From positions 1 to 64,000 of the forward strand of contig JAZKYO010000045.1 in assembly GCA_045612185.1 (NCBI GenBank): a stretch of DNA of 64,000 nt, written 5' to 3'. The stretch is from RGIG8775 sp045612185 (GTDB taxonomy: Bacteria > Bacillota > Clostridia > Oscillospirales > CAG-272). Within the stretch, counting starts at the first letter, position 1. Each line of letters begins with the position of its first letter. This document shows positions 8,557 through 16,058 of the stretch, one piece after another. A program made the translations under genes and the position numbers. The notes under the pieces were generated by a model. The model did not search any database, was not told where the DNA came from, and saw nothing but the letters and a program-made list of their open reading frames with translations.

Positions 8557-11500
8557 ATGAAAAAAATCGCGGTTTTTCTTGCGTTGGTGCTGACACTTGT
8601 AATGCTTGTGTCTGCGATTACCGTTGGTGCTTACAGCTCCATAGGTGAAGTAACAGACGGTTACGGGGAGTACGGCTATTACGTATGTTTTGACTTTGAA
8701 AATTTTGACAGCGATAAGCACAAGGGCTCTCTCGATTACTTGAGAGATACGAACGTGAAAACGGCAGAAGGTACTCTCTGCGACCCCTTTGGCTTGGTTA
8801 TGCAGGGCGGTACGGGCTCTCAGTCTGCCAAGGGAAGCATACAGACCGACGAGAACGGTAACAAATATTTCAGAAACGTTCAGCCCGGAGTGACGAAGAA
8901 CATTTTCGGCGCCTTTGCGGTGCAGACGAAAAACGGTGCGAATATTCTGGTAGGTGATTCGGTTGAGCTTAACTTTAAGTTCCGAATGGTAAACGACGGT
9001 GTTATGGCAGCGAAAGACAGATTCAGACTTATCAATCTTCACCGCGCCGGCTCTGACATTGCTTCCCGTATTGTGGAGGCGGATATTTACGGAAACCTTT
9101 ACGTGTACGGTCTTAATATAAACGGTGCTACAAGCTATGCAAAGGTTTATACCAACCCGGGAGACGGAAAGTTTATGGATATAAGCTTCAGGTGGTACGA
9201 CGTGACCAATACCTACAGCCTGTACGTAAACGGTGAGCCGGTTGCCGAGGGCTTGCAGGTGCGCGGAAATCTCAGAAGCTCAAGCTACGTAAATACCGAG
9301 TATAACGACGATTTCGGCGTTGCCGACAGAAGCGTCGCGGGCGCGAGCGCAAGCGGAAACACTACCGATGCCAACAGCGCTATCATTCTGGGCTACGCGG
9401 CGGGCTCAACCTATAAATTCACTTACGATATTGACGACGTAAGACTTTCGAGGTACGAGACGGCGCAAAGGGGCGCGGTCTACTACGAGAACAGCTTTGA
9501 TGGACGCGACGACCTCAGCAACAGATTTGTCAATGCGGGCGCGTACGTTTTCTCCGAGGGTGTGGTTACGAACAGCTCAAATTCCGACAGTAACATAAAG
9601 AAAATTACCGATACTACCGCGGGTAACAAATATCTCTCGGTGGCGAACGGTCATTGGTTCGGACTCGTTGACGACTACTATCAGCTGTACACACAGGCAA
9701 ATTACGTTATAGAATTCAAGGTAAAAGCTTCGCCTGCGTTTACAAGCGGTAATCAGCCACTCGTTACGCTTCTTGACAGCCACACCGACGGTACGGACTA
9801 TCTCAACAAGCTGGATATGCTTTGGGTAGGTAGCGACGGAAAAATTTATCTTGAAAGCGGAAGAAACAACGCCGAAAAGACGCTTGTGCAGGGTATCACC
9901 CTTAACTCAAGCGAGTGGCTTGACGTCGTTATCGTCGCTACCAAGTACGCGTCCAACGCGGGCAAGTTCGGCTCGTTCGGAGAGGGAGTTACCGCTTCGG
10001 CTTCCGATCAAAGCTACGTTTTCTCATATTACCTTAACGGCAAATACGTCGGCTCGGCAAGAGAGCAGGTGCTTTATGAGTGGAAGATAACCGATACCGC
10101 AAACGGTACTGGTATCACTGCCTCAAACGATGAGATAAAGGTCACTCACACCGAGGGTACGCTTGACACCGATGGACTTATCAAGGTGGACAGCGAGACC
10201 ACGGCGGGGCACGTGATTTATAAGTCGGCAGACGGGCTTACCTACTACGACGTTGAGAGCGGCAGTTATTCCGCAATGACTGTTACCCGTCCCGCAACGG
10301 CTGCCCGTCAGGATACGCTTCGCTTTTTCGAGGGCTTTGAGGGATATATTGACGACATCAGAATTTATGAGGGAACTTCTCCCGAAAGCGTTTACGAGGC
10401 GGTCAATACGGGCAAGGGCGGAGTTATATTCGACCTTGATTTCGAGCATTTCGCAGGTTCTACGGCACTGCCCTCTTACGCTATGACCGGTTCGGGCAAC
10501 AATGCGCTGGGAACCGCACGTCAGGGCTACAGATGGGATAAGTTCGACCGCGTTGACGACTATGCGCATATAAAGTCTCACGAGATACTCGACCTTTTCC
10601 TGCCCATAGCCGAGGAGGTTGACGGTGAGAGAAACGTAATTTACAGCTTTGAAACTACGATTAAGAATATTGCCATAACCCCCACCAGCGACGGTGTGGG
10701 CAGGCTTTACCTGTTCCAGCAATATTTTAACCTGACCGGTGCGGACGGACACAAGTGGCTCTTCTACGTGGACGCCGACAACAAGCTTTATGCGGGAACA
10801 CCTCCCGGAATACCGCTTTACGGCAAGGACGGACAACAGATAGTTCTCGATAATGAAAATTGGAACACTCTCCGTGCCGACGTTGCGGTAAACAAGAGAG
10901 GCGAGAACAGCGCGACGGCAAACGTTTCATACTATTACAACGGTCAGCCGCTTTACAGGGAGGATGGAAGTCTTGCCTACGGATTGGTGTCAAGCACTTA
11001 TCTGACAGGCGGATATAACAAATATTACGCTAACGGCGAGTACGGCAACGCGACTAACTTCAAGACTCGCTTCACGCAGGAGGTAAAGGGAAAGGCGACC
11101 TTTGACATCAAGTCTATAAAGATAAACGCCAACGCGCTTCCCGATTATTCCGACGTTCTTAATGAGCAGATAATAGAGGACGGCGGAGTTTCGGAAATCA
11201 AGCTTACGCTTAACAAGAGCCAAAAGGAAAGCTTTGTGGGCTACTACACGCCTTTTACTCTCGTTAAAAAGACTGCCGACGGTGAAAAAACGCTTTATCT
11301 GATTTCGGTTGACGGAGTTACGGGCAGACTTGCCATAGGCTCTTACAACAAATATTACGACCTTTTTGACAAGTACGGCAACCCCATAGTTCTCGGTGAC
11401 GAGCCGATGGAGCTGACCGTTGTCTTTGACGACGTGGCTGATAGGGCGAGGTACTACGCAGGCGGTGAGCTGACGTACATATCGGTATTCGGCAGCAGCA

Positions 11501-13773
11501 TTGAGGGTGACGGAGTTGACAGCGGCGTGTCGCTTACTCCCGCCATCGACCTGTCTCTTTATAGCAGCAGCTTTGCCGAGCTTGAGGGTGTTACCTCCGT
11601 GGGCTACAGACTTTTTGAGGGCTTTGGTGCGGAGCAAATTGACTGCGCTCTTGAGATAAACGCGGTAAACGACGGTGATACCGCGGAAATAATAGGTGTT
11701 CAGCAGAATGATATAAGCCGAGAGATAAGAGTTGTGGCGGGCGTTGACAGCCTTTGCTATTCGAATATAGGCTTTGAGGTCGAGGTTTTTGAGGACGGTG
11801 TGTCGGGCGGAATGAGAGCGCTTCGCACGAACACGGTCCACACGGAGCTGTCGGCAGAGGACAAGGATATTACTGCGGAGAGATACGGCTACAACTATTT
11901 CGCGGCTTTTAAGATAACCGACCTGCCTGCACAAATGAGCGAGGATACCTTCGTTCTGGTGCGCTCCTATACCAACGTAAACGGACAGAAGCACTACTAC
12001 CGCGAGAGTATGATAATATACAACGACTTCAGCTACAGTTTCTTTGACGGTGAACCGCTTTATGAGAACGATTTTGGCGGAGAGGGCGGCGCGCTTGCTC
12101 TTTCGGAAAACGCGGGCGAGCGTGAAATAACCCTTTTCGATGCCGAGCTCGGCAAAAGCTACACTGTCTCGGCAGACCTTACCATGACCGATATCAACGG
12201 AACTGTGGGAAGTATGGGCTTGGCGTTCAAGGCGCAGGGCGACGGAAGCTGCGTGCTTGCTTCGGTTGACTCGGAGGGCAAGTGGAGCATAGGCTGTTTC
12301 GACGGCGGTTATACACAGCTTTGCTCCGAGTCCTTGGGTAAGGCTCTTACGTTAGGTAAGACCTACAGGATCAGCGTTGTTTCGGATGGCAGCCGCGCAT
12401 CGCTCTTCATAGACGGTATATTCGTTGGCGAAGCTCAGCTTCCCGAGGCATATACCGAAGGCAAGGCGGGAGTTTTTGCGGTTAACGCGGAGGTTACGGT
12501 TGACAACGTTAAGGCAGCCTTTGCGCTGGGCAATTACGACAAGAATCTCCTTTACAGAAAGAGTCTTGGCGAAATTGTTGACGGCATGGAGGGCGAAAAA
12601 ATATTCACTGTTCTTGACAGCCTTTCGGCGCAGAATTTCGTATACGGGGCAGAAATAGCCGTTTCTGAAAAGACCGACGGGGGATTTGCGGGACTTACCG
12701 TGGACTTCGCTGAGGACAGGCTTTTCGCGGGAATAGACGCGGCAAGCGGTGAGTGGGCGGTTTCCTTTGGCTCCGATATGCTGGGCGGTCAGCTTGCAGA
12801 AGGTGTTTCGCTTGATAACGCTTACCTGCTCAAGGTAATTTTTGTCAACGGAAAGCTTGAGTTTTATATTGACAATTCGCTCTGCGCTGAGTATAATGTA
12901 TCCAAAGACCGCAAGCCTGTTTCTCTCGGTGTCTGTGCCGACGGAACAAGGATAGTGCTTTCCGCTGCCGAGGTGTTCAAAAAAACAGGCGTTAAGCTGA
13001 CTGCCGCCACCTTCAACGTGGGCGACTATTCGGGTTCGGGTATCGAAGCCGGAAGCGATTCGGCGAAAGAGGCTTACCGCGGCATATTCGCCAACACCGA
13101 CGTTGACGTCTGGGCGCTTCAGGAGGATACCCAATACTTCACGGGTACTACCACCTCAAAGGAGGCTGTCTACGACGGGCTGTACACCTACTACGTAACC
13201 AACTACACCAAGGCGTTCAACAGAAAGTCCTTCCTTTCGGACTACGAGATAACCGACGCAGAGGCTATAAGCTACGCTACGCTTGATTACGAATATGCAA
13301 AATACGACCACGCCTGGTTCTATACGGGCAAAATAAGAGTCGATGGCACAGATATTACCGTAATAAGCCTTCACTTTGACCACTCCAACAAAATCAGACG
13401 AAATCAGCAGATAGCCGACGTTATCGCATACGCGCAAACGCAGGAATACTGCATTATTATGGGCGACTTCAATCCCCAGAACAGAATTCAGGGTGAGACC
13501 ATGTGGAACGACCCTGAGGCAATAAATCCCGGAACAAGCAACATGTATCAGATAGATTGGCAAAGCTTTATAGATGCAGGCTTTAAGTCTGCTAACGGAA
13601 TGGGCGAGTTCGGTCCTTTCGGAACGCTTGTGAGAAGCGGTGTTGCAAAATCTCCTTATCCGTGGGACAACGTGTTTGTTTCGTCAAATATAGAGATACT
13701 TGATGCATATACGGTTTGCAAGCCGTGGATGAACGATCACGCCATAATGCTTGCCGAGCTTGAGATCAACTAA
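8557..13773 (+). CDS. Secreted multidomain LamG-like protein with C-terminal endonuclease/exonuclease/phosphatase domain
   Basis: 1738 residues. The signal peptide is residues 1-26 (KKIAVFLALVLTLVMLVSAI). Concanavalin/LamG-like beta-sandwich units follow at about 30-310, 310-620, 625-870 and 870-1040. An Ig-like module at about 1045-1170 (REIRVVAGVDSL...NYFAAFKITDLP) recurs in the enzyme at 16059-19454. Two further sandwich units lie at about 1175-1320 and 1320-1480. The end (1484-1738) carries EEP-fold motifs: TFNVGDYSG, WALQED, ISLHFDH, IMGDFNPQN and NDHAIMLAE, that is the Asn/Glu/His/Asp-Asn/Asp-His set of the metal-dependent phosphodiesterase superfamily. This could be a DNase, sphingomyelinase-like or sugar-phosphate phosphodiesterase acting outside the cell on bound polymer. 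AAAGGAG precedes the ATG. Confidence 0.8.
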   Translation: MKKIAVFLALVLTLVMLVSAITVGAYSSIGEVTDGYGEYGYYVCFDFENFDSDKHKGSLDYLRDTNVKTAEGTLCDPFGLVMQGGTGSQSAKGSIQTDENGNKYFRNVQPGVTKNIFGAFAVQTKNGANILVGDSVELNFKFRMVNDGVMAAKDRFRLINLHRAGSDIASRIVEADIYGNLYVYGLNINGATSYAKVYTNPGDGKFMDISFRWYDVTNTYSLYVNGEPVAEGLQVRGNLRSSSYVNTEYNDDFGVADRSVAGASASGNTTDANSAIILGYAAGSTYKFTYDIDDVRLSRYETAQRGAVYYENSFDGRDDLSNRFVNAGAYVFSEGVVTNSSNSDSNIKKITDTTAGNKYLSVANGHWFGLVDDYYQLYTQANYVIEFKVKASPAFTSGNQPLVTLLDSHTDGTDYLNKLDMLWVGSDGKIYLESGRNNAEKTLVQGITLNSSEWLDVVIVATKYASNAGKFGSFGEGVTASASDQSYVFSYYLNGKYVGSAREQVLYEWKITDTANGTGITASNDEIKVTHTEGTLDTDGLIKVDSETTAGHVIYKSADGLTYYDVESGSYSAMTVTRPATAARQDTLRFFEGFEGYIDDIRIYEGTSPESVYEAVNTGKGGVIFDLDFEHFAGSTALPSYAMTGSGNNALGTARQGYRWDKFDRVDDYAHIKSHEILDLFLPIAEEVDGERNVIYSFETTIKNIAITPTSDGVGRLYLFQQYFNLTGADGHKWLFYVDADNKLYAGTPPGIPLYGKDGQQIVLDNENWNTLRADVAVNKRGENSATANVSYYYNGQPLYREDGSLAYGLVSSTYLTGGYNKYYANGEYGNATNFKTRFTQEVKGKATFDIKSIKINANALPDYSDVLNEQIIEDGGVSEIKLTLNKSQKESFVGYYTPFTLVKKTADGEKTLYLISVDGVTGRLAIGSYNKYYDLFDKYGNPIVLGDEPMELTVVFDDVADRARYYAGGELTYISVFGSSIEGDGVDSGVSLTPAIDLSLYSSSFAELEGVTSVGYRLFEGFGAEQIDCALEINAVNDGDTAEIIGVQQNDISREIRVVAGVDSLCYSNIGFEVEVFEDGVSGGMRALRTNTVHTELSAEDKDITAERYGYNYFAAFKITDLPAQMSEDTFVLVRSYTNVNGQKHYYRESMIIYNDFSYSFFDGEPLYENDFGGEGGALALSENAGEREITLFDAELGKSYTVSADLTMTDINGTVGSMGLAFKAQGDGSCVLASVDSEGKWSIGCFDGGYTQLCSESLGKALTLGKTYRISVVSDGSRASLFIDGIFVGEAQLPEAYTEGKAGVFAVNAEVTVDNVKAAFALGNYDKNLLYRKSLGEIVDGMEGEKIFTVLDSLSAQNFVYGAEIAVSEKTDGGFAGLTVDFAEDRLFAGIDAASGEWAVSFGSDMLGGQLAEGVSLDNAYLLKVIFVNGKLEFYIDNSLCAEYNVSKDRKPVSLGVCADGTRIVLSAAEVFKKTGVKLTAATFNVGDYSGSGIEAGSDSAKEAYRGIFANTDVDVWALQEDTQYFTGTTTSKEAVYDGLYTYYVTNYTKAFNRKSFLSDYEITDAEAISYATLDYEYAKYDHAWFYTGKIRVDGTDITVISLHFDHSNKIRRNQQIADVIAYAQTQEYCIIMGDFNPQNRIQGETMWNDPEAINPGTSNMYQIDWQSFIDAGFKSANGMGEFGPFGTLVRSGVAKSPYPWDNVFVSSNIEILDAYTVCKPWMNDHAIMLAELEIN

Positions 13774-13788
13774 AAGGAGAGTAGTACT

Positions 13789-14076
13789 ATAAAAAAGATA
13801 ATTGCGCTTTTGCTTGTAACAGTTATGTTACTTGCTGCCTGCGGAGCGGCTGATGAGACGACGGCACCCAAAACCGACGCTCCCTAAGCAACCGATGCTC
13901 CCGAAACGGATGCTCCCAGCACCGACGTACCCGGCAATGACGATCCTCAGACTCCCGACGATAACGACGGTCTCGGCACAGGTGCTATCGTTGGCATCGT
14001 AATTGGTGCAGTCGTAGTTCTTGGTGGTGGCGGATTCGCTCTCTACTGGTTCGTATTCAAGAAAAAGCTCATCTGA
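13789..14076 (+). pseudogene. Small lipoprotein with C-terminal membrane anchor, start and one codon lost
   Basis: The frame reads KKIIALLLVTVMLLAACG (lipobox LAAC), a repeated TDAP/TDVP Asp/Pro linker, and a C-terminal transmembrane helix followed by KKK. The start position is ATA (13789-13791), 8 nt after AAAGGAGAG, and TAA at 13885-13887 replaces a probable CAA. Both changes are single transitions. The rest of the frame is intact for 95 codons. It follows the 8557 gene by 15 nt and was probably co-transcribed. A repeat of TDAP resembles the linker of the lipoprotein at 4545. Confidence 0.75.
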
Positions 14077-14103
14077 TAACATCAGATCAATAAACTAACA
14101 AAA

Positions 14104-14137
14104 AAGCGGTGAGCCTCGGCTCACCGCTTGTTTTTTG
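14104..14137 (+). terminator. Rho-independent terminator of the 8557 operon
   Basis: A 12-bp stem AAGCGGTGAGCC/GGCTCACCGCTT with a 2-nt loop, then GTTTTTT. Confidence 0.9.
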
Positions 14138-14170
14138 CGATAAAGATATTTATTACTTTTTGGTTCGCTA

Positions 14171-14359
14171 TTATTGGTTCACTGGGTGTTCTAGAATGAT
14201 AAACTCATCGACTTCCGAAACGATAGCACACCCTCCCCATGTGCCATGTATTTGACCGGCATCGTCGATGTGAGTTACTACACCCTCGCGGTCGGCGTAT
14301 TGAGGTTCGCCATCCATCCTGATGATTTTAATAGTGTCTCTGATATTAACTTTGTTCAT
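14171..14359 (-). CDS. DUF4314 family small protein (cassette copy 1)
   Basis: 62 residues with the DUF4314 pattern: IRDTIKIIRMDGEPQYADRE, GVVTHIDDAGQIHGTWGG, then EVDEFIIL. The family is a small SH3-like beta barrel found mostly in Clostridia mobile elements; its role is not known. Start ATG at 14359, 5 nt after the recombinase-like gene, so the two are probably translated together. A truncated second copy lies at 19588-19698. Confidence 0.8.
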   Translation of the reverse strand: MNKVNIRDTIKIIRMDGEPQYADREGVVTHIDDAGQIHGTWGGCAIVSEVDEFIILEHPVNQ

Positions 14360-14364
14360 AAGCC

Positions 14365-14781
14365 TTAACCTGCCTTTATCTGTCTTTTATATTTGTAGTA
14401 AGAGTTCCTTGAGCAACCGCAGAGTTTGATGACATCGGGGTCTTCGAGGCTGCCACCAAAATCTTTAGAGTGCTTCAGGATAATGGCTTTGCAATGGAGA
14501 GATTTCTTAGTGGTAAGGGAAGTGCCTTTGGTTAGACCAATCTTAACACCGTTCTTTTTAGCTTCTCTCATTCCTTGGCTGATGCGTGAGTGAAGGTCGG
14601 TAACCTCTTTTTCGGCTTGGTCGAAGGCGGCTTTGATTTGTTCCTCGGCCAGTGCCATCATAAAGTTGTTGATGAGTTCTATATTACCTTTGAAGAAGTC
14701 ATCGACCGCAGCATTACCGGTTTCTATATTGATATTGAGAATATTGTTCTTAGTGGAGTCAAAGACTGATGGCTGCCTCAC
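14365..14781 (-). CDS. Serine-recombinase-derived protein lacking the catalytic domain (cassette copy 1)
   Basis: 138 residues corresponding only to the rear part of a resolvase/invertase: a helical linker (AAFDQAEKEVTDLHSRISQG), the basic REAKKNGVKIG segment, and a C-terminal helix-turn-helix with DPDVIKLCGCSRNSYYKYKR. The N-terminal catalytic domain with its serine is absent. The GTG start at 14781 overlaps the preceding ORF by 23 nt. The copy at 19695-20123 keeps the whole protein nearly unchanged while the DNA differs at many third codon positions, so the short form appears to have been selected and not simply to be debris. A DNA-binding accessory or regulatory role is inferred. Confidence 0.65.
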   Translation of the reverse strand: MRQPSVFDSTKNNILNINIETGNAAVDDFFKGNIELINNFMMALAEEQIKAAFDQAEKEVTDLHSRISQGMREAKKNGVKIGLTKGTSLTTKKSLHCKAIILKHSKDFGGSLEDPDVIKLCGCSRNSYYKYKRQIKAG

Positions 14782-14938
14782 GAGCTTTTGAAGCCGCCCT
14801 CTCTGTCTTAAATGAATTTCCGTTCTCGTCCTTTGTCCTCTTCAAGTCTCTCTGTTTTCCATTTAGCATATAGGCGTACCTGTAGCCCCACATTCCGTTT
14901 GGAAGCTGATATACGCCCTTTGATTCTGTTACCGACAT
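14759..14938 (-). CDS. AP2-like integrase N-terminal DNA-binding protein (cassette copy 1)
   Basis: 59 residues: GVYQLPNGMWGYRYAYMLNG, KQRDLKRTKDENG, SFKTERAASKAREAAI. This is the arm-type (AP2-like) DNA-binding domain at the front of tyrosine integrases, here ending with a stop instead of continuing into the catalytic part. AGGAGG lies 4 nt before the ATG at 14938. First ORF of the cassette; its end overlaps the recombinase-like ORF in another frame. Copy 2 is at 20101-20277. Confidence 0.65.
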   Translation of the reverse strand: MSVTESKGVYQLPNGMWGYRYAYMLNGKQRDLKRTKDENGNSFKTERAASKAREAAISL

Positions 14939-14949
14939 AACATCCTCCT

Positions 14950-15437
14950 ATAAAAATTTGTGGAAGCTTCCATTTTTCAAAGGCTATCACCAAAGCCGCA
15001 AAAGTTCCAAAAGCCTTACACGCCAAGCCTTTTGACGCAAATCCTACATAAAGCAACCGCGACGAGGCTCGTCACGGCAAGGCACTTGAGGGTCTCCTTA
15101 ACAGATACTTCAAGGCGTAAAATGTTTTATATGGAGGGTCTGCGGAGCCATTTTAGGTAAACTAATAGGCTGGTGGTGCAATTCCACCGCCCCCCACTCA
15201 TATAAAACACAAACATAAGTCTTTATAGCACCGAAGAGCAGATTTTCGTCTGCTCTTCTTTTTTGCTTTATAAGGCTCAAAATCTCCAAATTTGTGTAAC
15301 TTTTATGGAACTTTCCACACTCTAAAATGAGCAAAATGGAAGCTAAAATGGAACTTGAACTGGAAACTTTCCATTGTAGCTTTATTATACCCAAAAAGCC
15401 CATTCTCGCGAATAGGCTTTTTTCGTTGTTTGCGGAT
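14950..15437. repeat. Dispersed intergenic repeat, copy R1 (long form, type A)
   Basis: Begins near the palindrome TGGAAGCTTCCA (14961-14972), runs through the type A RNA module and terminator, then the segment with CTCAAAATCTCCAAATTTG and ends with GAATAGGCTTTTTTCG. Pieces of the same order recur at 20281, 23205, 30893, 34839, 41155, 47053, 51952 and 63949. The end holds a hairpin AAAAAGCC...AGGCTTTTT at about 15390-15422. Confidence 0.75.
15061..15264 (+). ncRNA. Structured RNA module type A, copy 1, with terminator
   Basis: A 10-bp closing stem (15124-15133 with 15199-15208) encloses several hairpins, including GGTGG-TGCAATT-CCACC (15172-15188), which is shaped like a T arm. A hairpin GACGA/TCGTC lies upstream (15061-15073). 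A terminator follows: stem 15233-15242 with 15249-15258 and a T tract. The same architecture recurs at 20401-20608. Expression and function are unknown. Confidence 0.55.
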
Positions 15438-15489
15438 TTGTTGCGATTTGTTGAGTGCAAAAGTTATGTGGAAACAAGTTTTCCACACA

Positions 15490-15523
15490 TAACAAAAGGG
15501 AACGAACGGTGATGTTCGTTCCC
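15490..15523 (-). terminator. Terminator of the lipoprotein remnant
   Basis: A 10-bp stem GGGAACGAAC/GTTCGTTCCC (15498-15507, 15514-15523), followed on the minus strand by TTTTGTTA. Confidence 0.65.
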
Positions 15524-15583
15524 CGACACTTTAAATTCTTCCTCTCTCAAATATTCCCATCTCATATGTTTTTCTTCTTTATC

Positions 15584-15910
15584 TTACGATATAGTAAAGT
15601 CTGCGTTTTCCCGTTCTGTCCTTGGCGTATCTTGTTTTTTTCATGTATTCAAAGAAGTCGTCAAGGGGCAGTCGTTCCATAATTTCGGTCAGGCGGAAAG
15701 CGCGAACCTCAGCGGCAAATTCGTCCGTGGCGCGGGCTCTGTTTCTGCGGGCTTGTCGGTAGCCGCATCGCTTGAGGGTACCGTCTGCTCACCGATAACG
15801 CTTTCGCCTGTAACAGGCGCATCGGTTTGCTTTTCGGTGTCGCTTGGTGTGGAGCTGCATCCGCTTAAAAGCATTACGGTGCAAAGGAGAAGTAAAAGAA
15901 ATCTCTTCAT
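15584..15910 (-). pseudogene. Lipoprotein remnant with frameshift
   Basis: Starts MKRFLLLLLCTVMLLSGCSS, a clear lipoprotein signal, then a Thr/Asp/Pro-rich linker to about residue 60. The frame then ends in a nonsense stretch at 15689. Shifting frame near 15735 continues as ATDEFAAEVRAFRLTEIMER, then LPLDDFFEYMKKTRYAKD and RLYYIVR, and stops at 15584. The two halves look like front and tail of one gene, with the middle domain deleted or the frame broken at the join. The tail family was not recognised. It probably was an exported sugar-related protein of the neighbouring locus (inference). Confidence 0.65.
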
Positions 15911-16023
15911 AAATTTTGATCCTCTTCAATGTATAATATTAGTTATTTTATACTATAACTTACATAAAAAGTCAAGACGGATATTGTCACGCCAAATATC
16001 TTTTGATAGCCTTTTTTTGCATA

Positions 16024-16052
16024 AAAAAGGCATCCGAAATTTCGGATGCCCC
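16024..16052 (-). terminator. Terminator of the 16059-19454 gene
   Basis: A 22-nt perfect palindrome at 16029-16050 built on GGCATCCGAAA, followed on the minus strand by TTTTTT. Confidence 0.85.
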
Positions 16053-16058
16053 AAGTTT

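Noticed and set aside
15119..15208. Type A RNA read as a complete tRNA
   Set aside because: The anticodon-position loop lacks T33, the D region lacks the GG and A14-type bases, and there is no CCA or suitable 7-bp acceptor.
15327..15682. Short plus-strand frames inside repeat R1 and after it
   Set aside because: They translate repeat and terminator sequence and are not conserved between repeat copies.
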